Positions 54,826 through 63,804 of a stretch of 64,000 nucleotides of DNA are shown here, piece after piece. Position 1 is the first letter of the stretch. Every line of letters starts with the position of its first letter. The translations under genes and the position numbers were made by a program. The notes below the pieces were generated by a model. The model did not search any database, was not told where the DNA came from, and saw nothing but the letters and a program-made list of their open reading frames with translations. The stretch comes from Halobellus sp. MBLA0158 (GTDB taxonomy: Archaea; Halobacteriota; Halobacteria; Halobacteriales; Haloferacaceae): the NCBI RefSeq assembly GCF_041477585.1, contig NZ_JBGNYA010000001.1, forward strand, positions 868,001-932,000, written 5' to 3'.

Positions 54826-55809
54826 CTACCACCGCTGGTGGACGTGCTCGCGGACGTGCTCGTCGTAGATCTCCCGGACCGTCGCGTGGCGGTCCGCGGA
54901 GAGCCGCGGCAGGGCCGCGGCCGCGACGTTGTCGCGGATGTGCTCGGGGCTCGACGACCCCGGAATGACGGTCGTCACGGCGTCGTGATCGAGGATCCAC
55001 CGGAGCGCGAACTGCGCCATCGACTGGCCCTCGGGGACGATCGACTCCAGCTCGTCGACCGCCTCCAGCCCCCGCTCGAAGGGGATGCCCGCGAACGTCT
55101 CGCCGACGTCGAACGCCTCGCCCTCGCGGTTGAAGTTCCGGTGGTCGTTCTCCGGGAATTCCGTGTCCGCCGAGAGCGTCCCGGTCAGGAGCCCCGAGGC
55201 CAGCGGCACCCGCACGATGACGCCGACGTTCCGCGCGGCGGCCGCCTCGAAGAACCGCTCCCGGGGGCGCTGTCGGAAGGGATTGAAGATGATCTGGACC
55301 GTCTCGACGCCGGGGTACTCGATCGCCTTCAGCGCCTCCTCGACGCGCTCGACGCTCACGCCGTAGTGGTCGATCAGCCCCTCGTCGCGGAAGTCCGCCA
55401 GCGCGTCGAACACGGCGGGCTGGTAGTAGACGTCGGTGGGCGGACAGTGGAGTTGGACCAGGTCGAGCGAGTCGACATCGAGGCGCTCCCGGGAGTCGTG
55501 GATAAATCCTCGAAGGTTCGCCTCGTTGTATCCCTCCGCGGTGTGGGGATCGAGCCGCCGCCCGGCCTTCGTCGCGACGAACGGGTCCTCGTCGCGCTCG
55601 GCCAGCACCTCGCGGATGAGCCGCTCGCTCCGGCCGTCGCCGTACACGTCGGCGGTGTCGAGGAAATCGATGCCCGAATCGAGCGCGGCGTGGATCGCCT
55701 CCCGCGCCTTCCCCTCGTCGACGTCGCCCCAGTCGCTGCCCAGTTCCCAGGTGCCGAGACCGATTTCGGTGACGCTCGCGCCCGTCGTTCCGAGTGGTCG
55801 CTCGTCCAT
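54826..55809 (-). CDS. Aldo/keto reductase
   Basis: 327 residues, TIM-barrel NADP-dependent reductase. The catalytic tetrad is visible: D and Y in DFLDTADVYGDGRSERLI, K in FVATKAGRRLDP and H in VQLHCPPTDV. The nucleotide end has IPGSSSPEHIRDNVAA. It could reduce a sugar or aldehyde. Its position beside the sugar importer suggests a carbohydrate substrate, but that is inference. It is transcribed with the Gfo/Idh gene upstream (87-base gap). Confidence 0.9.
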   Translation of the reverse strand: MDERPLGTTGASVTEIGLGTWELGSDWGDVDEGKAREAIHAALDSGIDFLDTADVYGDGRSERLIREVLAERDEDPFVATKAGRRLDPHTAEGYNEANLRGFIHDSRERLDVDSLDLVQLHCPPTDVYYQPAVFDALADFRDEGLIDHYGVSVERVEEALKAIEYPGVETVQIIFNPFRQRPRERFFEAAAARNVGVIVRVPLASGLLTGTLSADTEFPENDHRNFNREGEAFDVGETFAGIPFERGLEAVDELESIVPEGQSMAQFALRWILDHDAVTTVIPGSSSPEHIRDNVAAAALPRLSADRHATVREIYDEHVREHVHQRW

Positions 55810-55896
55810 ACCTCCGTCTCGGTCCCAAATTCCCCTAACGCTTCGGGAACCGGCGGCAGCGAGGGGTTCGGCGACCCCGCGATCGCCCGACGGCGA

Positions 55897-56868
55897 CTAC
55901 TCGACGTCGACGGGGAGGCCCCGCTCGGCGCTCTCGTAGAGCGCGTCGATGACGCGCATGTTCGCGATCGCCTCGTCGCCGCCGGTCCGGGGCTCGTCGC
56001 CGCGCTCGACGCACTCGGCGAAGGCGTCGACCTCCGCCCGGTACTGGTCGACCGGCTCGAACTCCTCGCTGCCGCGCTCGCCGTCGATCTCGTACTCCAG
56101 GATCGCCGGCGCGTCGGCGTCGACGTTGAACGCCGGCTGGGCCTCGACCCAGCCGTTCTCGGCTTCGACCCGGTACCGCTGGACCTCCGGGGCGTCGAAC
56201 GAGCCGTCGACGTGCGCCATCGCGTCGCCGTACTCCAGGATGCCCATCAGGTCGGTGTCGACGCCCGACTCGCGGGAGTCGCGCTGGTGGGCGTACACCC
56301 GGTCCGGCTCGCCGAGGAAGAGCCGCGCCGCCGAGACCGCATAGCAGCCGACGTCCATCAAGGCGCCGCCGGCGAGGTCGGGATCGAGGCGGACGTCCTC
56401 CTCCCAGTCGAGCCGGAACTTGAACGAGGCGTTCACCGAGTGGACGCCCTCCAGTTCCTCCTCGACGAGCTCGGCCGCGCGCTCGGTCCGCGGGTGGTAG
56501 CGGTACATGAAGCCCTCCATCAGCGTCACGCCCGCCTCGCGGCAGTGCTCGACGACCTCCTCGGCCTCGTCGGCGTCGGCGGTGAGGGGCTTCTCCGAGA
56601 GCACGTCGAGCCCCGCGTCGGCGGCGCGCTTCGTCCACTCGCCGTGGAGGCCGTTCGGGAGGGGGTTGTACACCGCGTCGATCTCCTCGGAGGCGAGGAG
56701 GGCCTCGTAGGAGCCGTAGGCGTGCGGGATTCCGAGGTCGTCGGCGACGTCGCGCGCCCGCGACTCGTCCCGGGAGGCGATGGCCGCGACCGTGTGCTCG
56801 CTCTTCTGGACTGCGGGGATCAGCGCCGTTCGGGCGATGTCCGCGGTACTGATGATGCCGAATCGCAT
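55897..56868 (-). CDS. Gfo/Idh/MocA family oxidoreductase
   Basis: 323 residues. The N-terminal Rossmann fold is FGIISTADIARTALIPAVQKSEHTVAAIASRD, and the conserved LSEKPLTADADEAEEVVEHC carries the EKP motif. MEGFMYRYHP and GGALMDVGCYAVSAARLFLGEPDRVYA belong to the C-terminal substrate domain. Relatives in haloarchaea include xylose and glucose dehydrogenases. With the sugar importer nearby a sugar dehydrogenase role is plausible. The substrate is not fixed by the sequence. Confidence 0.88.
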   Translation of the reverse strand: MRFGIISTADIARTALIPAVQKSEHTVAAIASRDESRARDVADDLGIPHAYGSYEALLASEEIDAVYNPLPNGLHGEWTKRAADAGLDVLSEKPLTADADEAEEVVEHCREAGVTLMEGFMYRYHPRTERAAELVEEELEGVHSVNASFKFRLDWEEDVRLDPDLAGGALMDVGCYAVSAARLFLGEPDRVYAHQRDSRESGVDTDLMGILEYGDAMAHVDGSFDAPEVQRYRVEAENGWVEAQPAFNVDADAPAILEYEIDGERGSEEFEPVDQYRAEVDAFAECVERGDEPRTGGDEAIANMRVIDALYESAERGLPVDVE

Positions 56869-57039
56869 ATCCGTACCTCCCGATCCGTCCGCATAAGTCT
56901 CCTGTTGGGCGACGCGGCCTGATTCTGACCGAGACCGGACGCCGCCCGATTCTCGATCGCGATACCTTTCGTGTGAGTTTATATACCACTACGCGGGACT
57001 CGAAGCTATGCACGACCGCCTTTCCGCCGCGAGGACCGG

Positions 57040-59436
57040 ATGAGTCCGGGCCGGCAGACGAGGGAGACAGGCACCGAACCGCCAGTCGTACCGGCCCCGG
57101 AACCGCCGGACAGCAGCGAGGCGTGGTACGCGGACGACGTCCGCTCGCAGCGGGAAGTCGCGCCGGGCGTCGTCGTCACCGTCCGGGACGCCTCCGCCGG
57201 CGTCGGCTTCGCGTATCAGATCAGAGAACCGACGCTGAGCGCGGCCGCGGAGCGGGCGCTCGAAACCGTCCTGGAGTACTTCGCCGGGGTCGAGAGCCGC
57301 CGGCCGCTCACCCGGCAGGGCGCGGCCGAGCGGGCGGCCCGGGGGCTCCCGCCGAAGTACCGGCGCGTCATCGACCGGCTCGTCGACGTCTCGCCCGCGG
57401 CGCGCCGCCGCATCGACTACTACGCGATGTGCGAACTCCGACTCCTCGGGTCGCTCACGCCCATCGCGCTCGACGACCGGGTCGACGTGGTCGACCTCGA
57501 AGGCGGGACCGACGGCGCGCTCGTCGTCCACACCGAGAACTACGCGCCCGCGGTCACCGGCTTTCGCGCCGACGCCGACTTCGCCAGTTCGGTCGCGGGC
57601 GAGCGGCTCCGGCGCTATACGGTCCCCTTCGCCGGCTTCGACGTCGAGGTCGTCGTCCACCGCGACCGGCTGCTCGGCGACGACCGCTTCGAGGCCAAGT
57701 ACGCGGTCCTCGAACCGGATCTGCTCCCCGGCGACGAGGCGCTCATCGCCGAGTGCAAAGAGCGGATCTGGGAGGCGAACGTCGAGGAGGTCGTCGAGGA
57801 TCGGACGGCGTTCATCCGCGAGCGCGCCCGGCGGTTCCTCTCCCGACGGCTCACCGCCCGCAACACCCGCGCGTGGCTCGCGGCGACGCGCTACCGCGCC
57901 CGGAGCGCGCTCTCGGCGTACGGCCTCGGCGTCCCGCCGGTCGATCGCCGATACGCCCAGGACCGCCTCGACGACCTCGTCTACTACGTCCTCCGGGATT
58001 ACGTCGGCGAGGGCGTCCTCACAGTCCCGATCCGGGATCCCAATCTGGAGGACGTCGAGGCCAACCGCGTCGGTGAGCGAGTGAAGGTGGTCCCCCGCGC
58101 CGACGTCGTCCGCGCGGGCGAGCGCGTCCCGACGAACCTCGCCTTCGAGACCGAGACCGCGTTCGTGAACGTCGTCACCCAACTGGCCGCCGCCGACGGC
58201 GTCGAACTCAGCGCGAGCCAGCCCTCCGCGAAGGTGAACCTCCGGCCCGCGGGCGTCGCGCCCGACGCCTCCGGTCACGGCGAGACGATCCGATGCGCCG
58301 TGGCGTTGCCGGTCATCTCCGAGGACGGCCCGCACGTCTCGATCCGCAAGCAGTCCGCCTCGCCGCTGACGCCGATCGACCTCGTCGGCTTCGGGTCGAT
58401 TCCTACTGAACTGGTGACGTTGCTGTGGCTCTGCTACGAGCACCACCGCGTCGTCCTCTTTTCGGGCCCGACCGGTGCGGGAAAGACGACGCTGATGAAC
58501 GCCCATATGCCGTTCATCCCCTACGACCACCGGCCGATCAGCATCGACGAGGGCTCCCGCGAGGTGTATCTCCCCCACGAGACCGGCGTGTCGCTGACGA
58601 CGCGCGAGCACGAGAACGCCTACAAGCGCGTCTCGATGGCGGACCTGATGACCGAGGCCAATTATTTGAATCCCGACGTCGAGGTGATCGCCGAGGTCAA
58701 CACGCCCGAGTCATTCGAGACTTTCGCCGAAGTGCTGAACACGGGCCACGGCGTCGTCGGCACCACCCACGCCGAGGACGTCGAGACGCTCGTGAACCGC
58801 GTGGTCGAACAGGGGCTCCCCGTGTACCTCCTGCGCGAACTCGACCTGGTCGTCTTCCCCCGCCGCGTCGACGGCGAGCGGTACGTCGGCTCGGTCGTCG
58901 AACTCCTCTCGGAAACGGACTACGAGGCGCTCCCCGCGTCGGCCCGGACCGGGATCGTCGAGAAGGACGGCGCGACGCTCTACTACAACACGCTGCTGTG
59001 GCGCGAGACCGACGGCTCGTTCGCGATGGCGTACGACCACCCAACGCTCGGCGGCGACGGCGCCGCCACGGACGGCGCGGCCCACCGGCTCGCGCTCCGG
59101 GTCTTCGACCGGATCGCCGCCGCGACCGACCGGGAGGTGGAAGCCATCGAACGGGAGTTCCGGCGCAAGCAGGGATACGTCGAGTATCTGGTCCAGGAGG
59201 AGGTGACAGACGTCGACAGCCTGTTCGGGTTCCTCTCGGACCTCCGGACCGACGAGGCGGCCACGGTCGAGCGGGTCCGCCGGCAACGCGCACACCAGTC
59301 GGCGGCCGCTGAGGGGACCGGCGGCTCCTCCCCTGCCGACGCGTCGCGGCCGGACGGATCGGCGTCGGGCGGCGAGACGCGACCGGGCGGCGCGTCCCCG
59401 GATCGCACCGACGGTCGGCGAGGACGGGGCCGGTGA
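57040..59436 (+). CDS. Type IV pilus assembly/secretion ATPase (PilB/GspE-like)
   Basis: 798 residues. An N-terminal domain of about 380 residues is followed by the hexameric ATPase: Walker A GPTGAGKTT at 476-484, aspartate box STYDEG type in PISIDEGSREVYL, Walker B region in VIAEVNTPESFETFAEVLNTGHGVVGTTHAEDVETLVNRVV with the His box. A C-terminal disordered tail of about 60 residues ends the protein. It powers pilin assembly. Its TGA overlaps the GTG of the platform gene. Confidence 0.92.
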   Translation: MSPGRQTRETGTEPPVVPAPEPPDSSEAWYADDVRSQREVAPGVVVTVRDASAGVGFAYQIREPTLSAAAERALETVLEYFAGVESRRPLTRQGAAERAARGLPPKYRRVIDRLVDVSPAARRRIDYYAMCELRLLGSLTPIALDDRVDVVDLEGGTDGALVVHTENYAPAVTGFRADADFASSVAGERLRRYTVPFAGFDVEVVVHRDRLLGDDRFEAKYAVLEPDLLPGDEALIAECKERIWEANVEEVVEDRTAFIRERARRFLSRRLTARNTRAWLAATRYRARSALSAYGLGVPPVDRRYAQDRLDDLVYYVLRDYVGEGVLTVPIRDPNLEDVEANRVGERVKVVPRADVVRAGERVPTNLAFETETAFVNVVTQLAAADGVELSASQPSAKVNLRPAGVAPDASGHGETIRCAVALPVISEDGPHVSIRKQSASPLTPIDLVGFGSIPTELVTLLWLCYEHHRVVLFSGPTGAGKTTLMNAHMPFIPYDHRPISIDEGSREVYLPHETGVSLTTREHENAYKRVSMADLMTEANYLNPDVEVIAEVNTPESFETFAEVLNTGHGVVGTTHAEDVETLVNRVVEQGLPVYLLRELDLVVFPRRVDGERYVGSVVELLSETDYEALPASARTGIVEKDGATLYYNTLLWRETDGSFAMAYDHPTLGGDGAATDGAAHRLALRVFDRIAAATDREVEAIEREFRRKQGYVEYLVQEEVTDVDSLFGFLSDLRTDEAATVERVRRQRAHQSAAAEGTGGSSPADASRPDGSASGGETRPGGASPDRTDGRRGRGR

Positions 59437-61394
59437 CCGAACGCGCCTCGACGTCGGTCGACGCGACGGATCCCGGACTCGGCGAGGCCCGCCGATCCTT
59501 CGGCCCCTTCGACCGCGCGGCGTACGCGCTGTTCGCGAGCCGCGCGGACGCCCGCCGCCACGAGCGCGACCGCCGCGCGTACCGCGGCACCACGCTGACG
59601 GTCACGTTCGACCTCTACCTCGCGCGGGTCTACGCGCTCTCGTGGCTCGTCGGCGCCGCGCTCGCGTTCGCCGTCGCCGCGGCGGTGCTGTCGCTGCCGC
59701 CTGCCGCACTCGACTCGGTCGCGGCCGGCGTCCTCGACGGCGTGGCCCGCGTCGGCGACGGCGGACTGGCCGGTGCCCTTCCCGACGCGGTCGCCATCAC
59801 GACGCGGACTCCGGCGGTTCTCGCCGGCGCGCTCGGCCTCGCTGTCGCGCTCGGCGTCCACTGGGGCGTCGTCTACGCCGGGGGGCGCTACCTCCGGTGG
59901 CTCGCCGCCGCTCGGCGCGCGAACATCGGTCGGACGCTCCCGAGCGCGGTCCGGTACCTGAACGTCCTCGCCTCGGGGAGCGACGGCCGACGGGCGATGC
60001 TCGCGCGCGTCGCCGACACCGACGCCTACGGCGAAACCGCGGTCGCGCTCCGGAAGGCGCTCAACACCGCCGCGATGACCGGGAACGTCGACGAGGGGCT
60101 CCGCCGGGTCGCCCGCGACACCCCCGCCCAGGACTCCCTCGCGCCGTTCCTCCTGAAGTTCCGCGAACACGCCGAACAGGGGCCCGACGCGCTCTCGGAG
60201 TACCTGGCGATGGAGAGCCGGATGCTCCGCCACCAGCAGGACCGCGACCGCAGCCGCGCGCAGGGCTTCCTCGAACTGCTGGCAGAACTCTTCGTCGTTC
60301 TCCTGGTCCTCCCGGCGCTGCTCGTGATCGTCCTGACGGTGATGAGCGTCGTCTCGCCGTCGCTGTCGTCCGCGGTCGGAACGCCGCTCGGCCCCGTCAC
60401 GGTCCGTGCGCTGGCGGTCTACGGGAGCGCGGCGTTCATCGTCCTTGTCGGCCTCGGGACCGCCGGCCTCGTCGCGCGACTCCGCCCGCCGGACCAGCAG
60501 GTCGACTACGACCAGCCGGCGACGACGCTCGGCGTCCTCCGGACCGCGACGATGAACCCCGCGAGCGCCGTCGTCGCGTTCGCGCCGCTCGGCGTCGCGG
60601 CCTGCGTCGCGTCGCTCCTCCTCGGCGTCGACGCCGTCGTCTCGCTGCTCGTGGGCTACGTTGGCTTCGCGATCCCGGTCGGCCTCGTCGCCGTCCGCCG
60701 CTCCCGGCTCGACGACGGCAAGGACCACGAACTGAAGGACTTCGTCCACGCGATCTCCGGCCACGTCAACCTCGGCCGGCCTTTCCCCGAGGCGGTCGAA
60801 CACGTCGCCCGCGACGTCGACCTCGGGCCGCTGAACCGCGACGTCGCCGACCTCTCGCTCAATCTCCACCTCACGACGCCGACCGACCGGACCGAGACCG
60901 ACCTCCGGACCGCCGCTCTGGACCGCTTCGTCGACCGCGTCGGCACGCCGATGGCCGAGCAGACGGTCGGGCTCGTGATCGGCGCGCTCGACGCCGGCAG
61001 CGACACGGGCGTCGTCTTCGAGACGCTCCAGGGCGAGGTCGGCCGGCTGTACCACGAGAAGCGCGCGCTCCGCTCGGCGATGCTCGTCTACGTCGCCGTC
61101 GGCTGGACGACGGCGCTGCTCGTGATCGGGATCAGCGTCGCCACGAGCGCGACCGTCTTCGCGGGCTTCGACCGGCTGGCCTCGATGTCGTCGCTCTCGG
61201 GCGTCGCGGTCGACCCCGCCGGCGTCGACCTCGCGCGAGACCAGTACCGCGTGTACGTGGCGACGCAGGCGACGATGCTCGCCTCGGGGTGGTTCGCGGG
61301 CGTCGCTAGCCGCGGGCGGTACGAGGCGCTCCTCCACTCGGGCTGTCTGGTCGCGGTCTGTCACCTGGTCTTCGCGGGAGCGGGGTTGGTGTGA
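59433..61394 (+). CDS. Type IV pilus inner-membrane platform (PilC/TadC-like)
   Basis: 653 residues, GTG start in a GTGA overlap. About nine hydrophobic segments occur in two groups, with two T2SF domains: the first around LPSAVRYLNVLASGSDGRRAMLARVADTDAYG, the second around KDFVHAISGHVNLGRPFPEAVEHVARDV. This double arrangement is usual for archaeal FlaJ/PilC proteins. It anchors the ATPase and passes pilins outward. Confidence 0.9.
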   Translation: MTERASTSVDATDPGLGEARRSFGPFDRAAYALFASRADARRHERDRRAYRGTTLTVTFDLYLARVYALSWLVGAALAFAVAAAVLSLPPAALDSVAAGVLDGVARVGDGGLAGALPDAVAITTRTPAVLAGALGLAVALGVHWGVVYAGGRYLRWLAAARRANIGRTLPSAVRYLNVLASGSDGRRAMLARVADTDAYGETAVALRKALNTAAMTGNVDEGLRRVARDTPAQDSLAPFLLKFREHAEQGPDALSEYLAMESRMLRHQQDRDRSRAQGFLELLAELFVVLLVLPALLVIVLTVMSVVSPSLSSAVGTPLGPVTVRALAVYGSAAFIVLVGLGTAGLVARLRPPDQQVDYDQPATTLGVLRTATMNPASAVVAFAPLGVAACVASLLLGVDAVVSLLVGYVGFAIPVGLVAVRRSRLDDGKDHELKDFVHAISGHVNLGRPFPEAVEHVARDVDLGPLNRDVADLSLNLHLTTPTDRTETDLRTAALDRFVDRVGTPMAEQTVGLVIGALDAGSDTGVVFETLQGEVGRLYHEKRALRSAMLVYVAVGWTTALLVIGISVATSATVFAGFDRLASMSSLSGVAVDPAGVDLARDQYRVYVATQATMLASGWFAGVASRGRYEALLHSGCLVAVCHLVFAGAGLV

Positions 61395-62140
61395 CGGACC
61401 TCGTCCGGCGGGGGCCCGACCCCGACCCCGACCGGGCCCAGACGGCCGTCGTCGGCGTCGCGATCCTCCTCGGGCTCACCGTCCTCGCCGTCGCCGGCCT
61501 GTCGGCAACCGCGGGCTCGATCGTCGAGGACGGCGCCGCGTCGGCGACGGCGACCCGGGTCGCGGACGATCTCGAAACCGCGCTCGGGCCGGCGTCCGGC
61601 GCGCGGACGACGACGCTCGCGCTCGATTCCGGGTCCGTGCGCGTCGTGAACCGCTCGGTGTGGGTCCTCGGCGAAGACGGAGTCGTCTGGGCCGGCCACG
61701 CCGGGGCGATCGTCTACGCCGACGGCGGCCACCGCGTCACGGGCTTCGCCGGCGCTGTCGTCCACCGCGACGACCGCGGGCGCCGCCTCCTCGCGCCGAG
61801 TCGGCTCGCGCCCGCGGACGACGCGCTGTACCTCGGCGTCCCGGTGTTGAACGCCAGCGGCGCCGACGGCGTCGCCACCGGCGGCCACGGGCTCGACGTC
61901 GCGCTCCGGACCGACGCGCGGGCCCGCCGGATCGACCTGCCGCCCGGGCGCTACCGCGTCGGCTTCGAGACCGAGACCCCGGCCGCGTGGGAGCGCCACC
62001 TCCGCGAGCGCGGGGCGACGACGACTCGCCGCGACGTCGACGGCGACGGCGTCTCGAGCGTCGTCGCCGCGTTCGACGGGCCGCGGCGGGTCCACCTGAT
62101 CGTCCACGACGTCCGGCTCCGGGTGGCGGTGGGCCGATGA
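61391..62140 (+). CDS. Pilin-like protein 1 of the pilus operon (DUF7289 type)
   Basis: 249 residues, GTG start overlapping the platform stop. After the short polar leader RAQTAVVGVAILLGLTVLAVAGL is the single hydrophobic segment. The extracellular domain is beta-rich (VLGEDGVVWAGHAGAIVYADGGHRVTGFAGAVVHRDDRGRRLLAPS) and ends in VHLIVHDVRLRVAVGR. It resembles haloarchaeal proteins in pilB-pilC operons. It is probably a minor pilin or accessory subunit. Confidence 0.78.
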   Translation: MTDLVRRGPDPDPDRAQTAVVGVAILLGLTVLAVAGLSATAGSIVEDGAASATATRVADDLETALGPASGARTTTLALDSGSVRVVNRSVWVLGEDGVVWAGHAGAIVYADGGHRVTGFAGAVVHRDDRGRRLLAPSRLAPADDALYLGVPVLNASGADGVATGGHGLDVALRTDARARRIDLPPGRYRVGFETETPAAWERHLRERGATTTRRDVDGDGVSSVVAAFDGPRRVHLIVHDVRLRVAVGR

Positions 62141-62691
62141 GCCGGCGGGCTTGCGGACCGGGAGCGCGGTCGACGACACCAGCGCAGTGCCGCGGTTCCG
62201 GACGCGACCGCGGGCTCTCGCCGGTCGTCGGCAAGACGCTCGAACTTGGGGTCGGCGTGCTGTTCGTCGCGCTCCTGACGGCGACGTTCTTCGGCGGGCT
62301 CGTCCCGGAGTACCGCACCGCCGTCGGTGCCGAACTGGGCGAGCGGGCGACCGTGGCGGCCGCCGAGCGGGTCGAGGCTGCCGTTCCCGGGGACCGCCCG
62401 GTCGGCGTCGACCGCCGCGTGACCGTTCGACTCCCGCCGACGATCCGAGGCGACCCGTACCGAATCGTCGCCGTCGCCGCGGACGGCGGGCCCGCGCTCC
62501 GGCTCGTCCATCCCGACCCCGCGATCGGCGGGCGCGTCCGGCTCGCCGTTCGGGCCGACGCGTCGGTCTCCGGGTCGTGGACCAGCACGTCGCCCTCCCG
62601 GGTTCTGGTCTCGACGACCGACCGTGCGGAGGGGACGGTCTCGGTACGTCTCGTCGACGCCGAGGCGGACCGATCGGGGGACGCGCCGTGA
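62137..62691 (+). CDS. Pilin-like protein 2 of the pilus operon (DUF7266 type)
   Basis: 184 residues, ATG overlapping the preceding TGA. A longer basic N-terminus leads to GLSPVVGKTLELGVGVLFVALLTATFFGGLVPEYR. The motif RGLSPVVG is close to pilin cleavage sites. The outer part shows YRIVAVAADGGPALRLVHPDPAIGGRVRLAVRA. A minor pilin role is inferred from context. Confidence 0.78.
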   Translation: MSRRACGPGARSTTPAQCRGSGRDRGLSPVVGKTLELGVGVLFVALLTATFFGGLVPEYRTAVGAELGERATVAAAERVEAAVPGDRPVGVDRRVTVRLPPTIRGDPYRIVAVAADGGPALRLVHPDPAIGGRVRLAVRADASVSGSWTSTSPSRVLVSTTDRAEGTVSVRLVDAEADRSGDAP

Positions 62692-63392
62692 CGGACCGCG
62701 CGCAGGCGAACCTGATCGGTTTCGCCGTGGCGGTGATCGTCGTCGTGACGGTCACCGTCGGCGGCGCGGGGCTCGCGACCGACGCCCTCGCCGACGCCGA
62801 GCGCGAGCCGGCCGCCATCCACGCCGCGGAGCGCCTGGCCGACTCCCTCGTCGCCGGCGACAGCGCGCACGCTCGGGGTCCGAACGTCCTCGACGCGGCG
62901 GCCACCGCGAATCTCACGCTCGTCGACGTCGACGCCGCGGCTCCGCCCGTGCGCGGCCGCCCGGTTCGGATCTCGCTCGGCGACGACGTGCTCCTGGCCC
63001 GAGGCGCGTTCGGGGATCGGCACTCCGCTGGCGACGAGCCGGTACGGATCGCCCGTCGCGTCCGGGTCGAACGCGACGCGGCCCGCACCGAGCGGCTCGA
63101 CCTCCGGACCGAGCGATCGGTCACGCTCGACGACCACGGCGGAAACGCCGCGGTGACGATCGACCCGGCTCCGGGCCAGTCCGTCACGACGGTCCGCGCC
63201 GGCGGGCGCGTCGTCCTCCACGACCGGTCCGGACTCGACGGCGAATACGCGGTCCGGCTTCCGTCGACGCGGCCGCTCGCGGTTCGGTTCGAGGTCCGCG
63301 GCTCCGGCCTCGGGAGGGCGGGCACGGCGACCGTCGCCTGGGCGGCGCCGACCGGCCGGGACGAACGGCTGGTGGTGGTCGTCGGTGTCTGA
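62688..63392 (+). CDS. Pilin-like protein 3 of the pilus operon (DUF7263 type)
   Basis: 234 residues, GTG start in a GTGA overlap. The N-terminus RAQANLIGFAVAVIVVVTVTVGGAGLATDALADAE has the class III signal plus helix arrangement. The domain shows repeated Arg/Val beta strands and ends in ERLVVVVGV. It overlaps the next gene by eight bases. Confidence 0.76.
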   Translation: MTDRAQANLIGFAVAVIVVVTVTVGGAGLATDALADAEREPAAIHAAERLADSLVAGDSAHARGPNVLDAAATANLTLVDVDAAAPPVRGRPVRISLGDDVLLARGAFGDRHSAGDEPVRIARRVRVERDAARTERLDLRTERSVTLDDHGGNAAVTIDPAPGQSVTTVRAGGRVVLHDRSGLDGEYAVRLPSTRPLAVRFEVRGSGLGRAGTATVAWAAPTGRDERLVVVVGV

Positions 63393-63804
63393 GTCCGCCG
63401 ATCGCGGACAGCTCGCGACGTCGCTCGTCGAGGCCGTGGTCGGCGCGCTGCTGGTGCTGGCGGTCGTCGCCGGGTTCCTCTGGGCTCCCGTCGACGACGG
63501 CCGGGCCGACGCCGAGCCGGACCGCCTCGCGGCCGACGCGCTGGCCGTGCTGCACGCCGAGGCGCCCGCGGGCTCGGGTCGCAGTCGGCTGACGGCGGCC
63601 TGCCGGTCGCCGGCGTCGTTCGCGACCGAGCGCGCCCCCCTGCGGGCGCGTCTGGAAGCGGTGCTTCCTCCCGGGGCGTTCGGACGCGTCGCGACGCCGC
63701 ACGGATCGGTCGGACCGCCGGCCCCGACTACCGTCGTCCAGTCCGGCCGGGCGAGGCTCGACGTCGGGCCGTGTGCGGTCACCCTTCGGGTGTGGTTCCC
63801 GTGA
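63385..63804 (+). CDS. Pilin-like protein 4 of the pilus operon (DUF7262 type)
   Basis: 139 residues, GTG start. The N-terminus is DRGQLATSLVEAVVGALLVLAVVAGFLWAPVDDG. The SLVEAVVGALLVLAV segment resembles bacterial type IV pilins, with E at about position 5 of the mature helix. Two cysteines (TAACRSPA and VGPCAVTL) could form a disulphide. It is probably a minor pilin. Confidence 0.76.
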   Translation: MSESADRGQLATSLVEAVVGALLVLAVVAGFLWAPVDDGRADAEPDRLAADALAVLHAEAPAGSGRSRLTAACRSPASFATERAPLRARLEAVLPPGAFGRVATPHGSVGPPAPTTVVQSGRARLDVGPCAVTLRVWFP

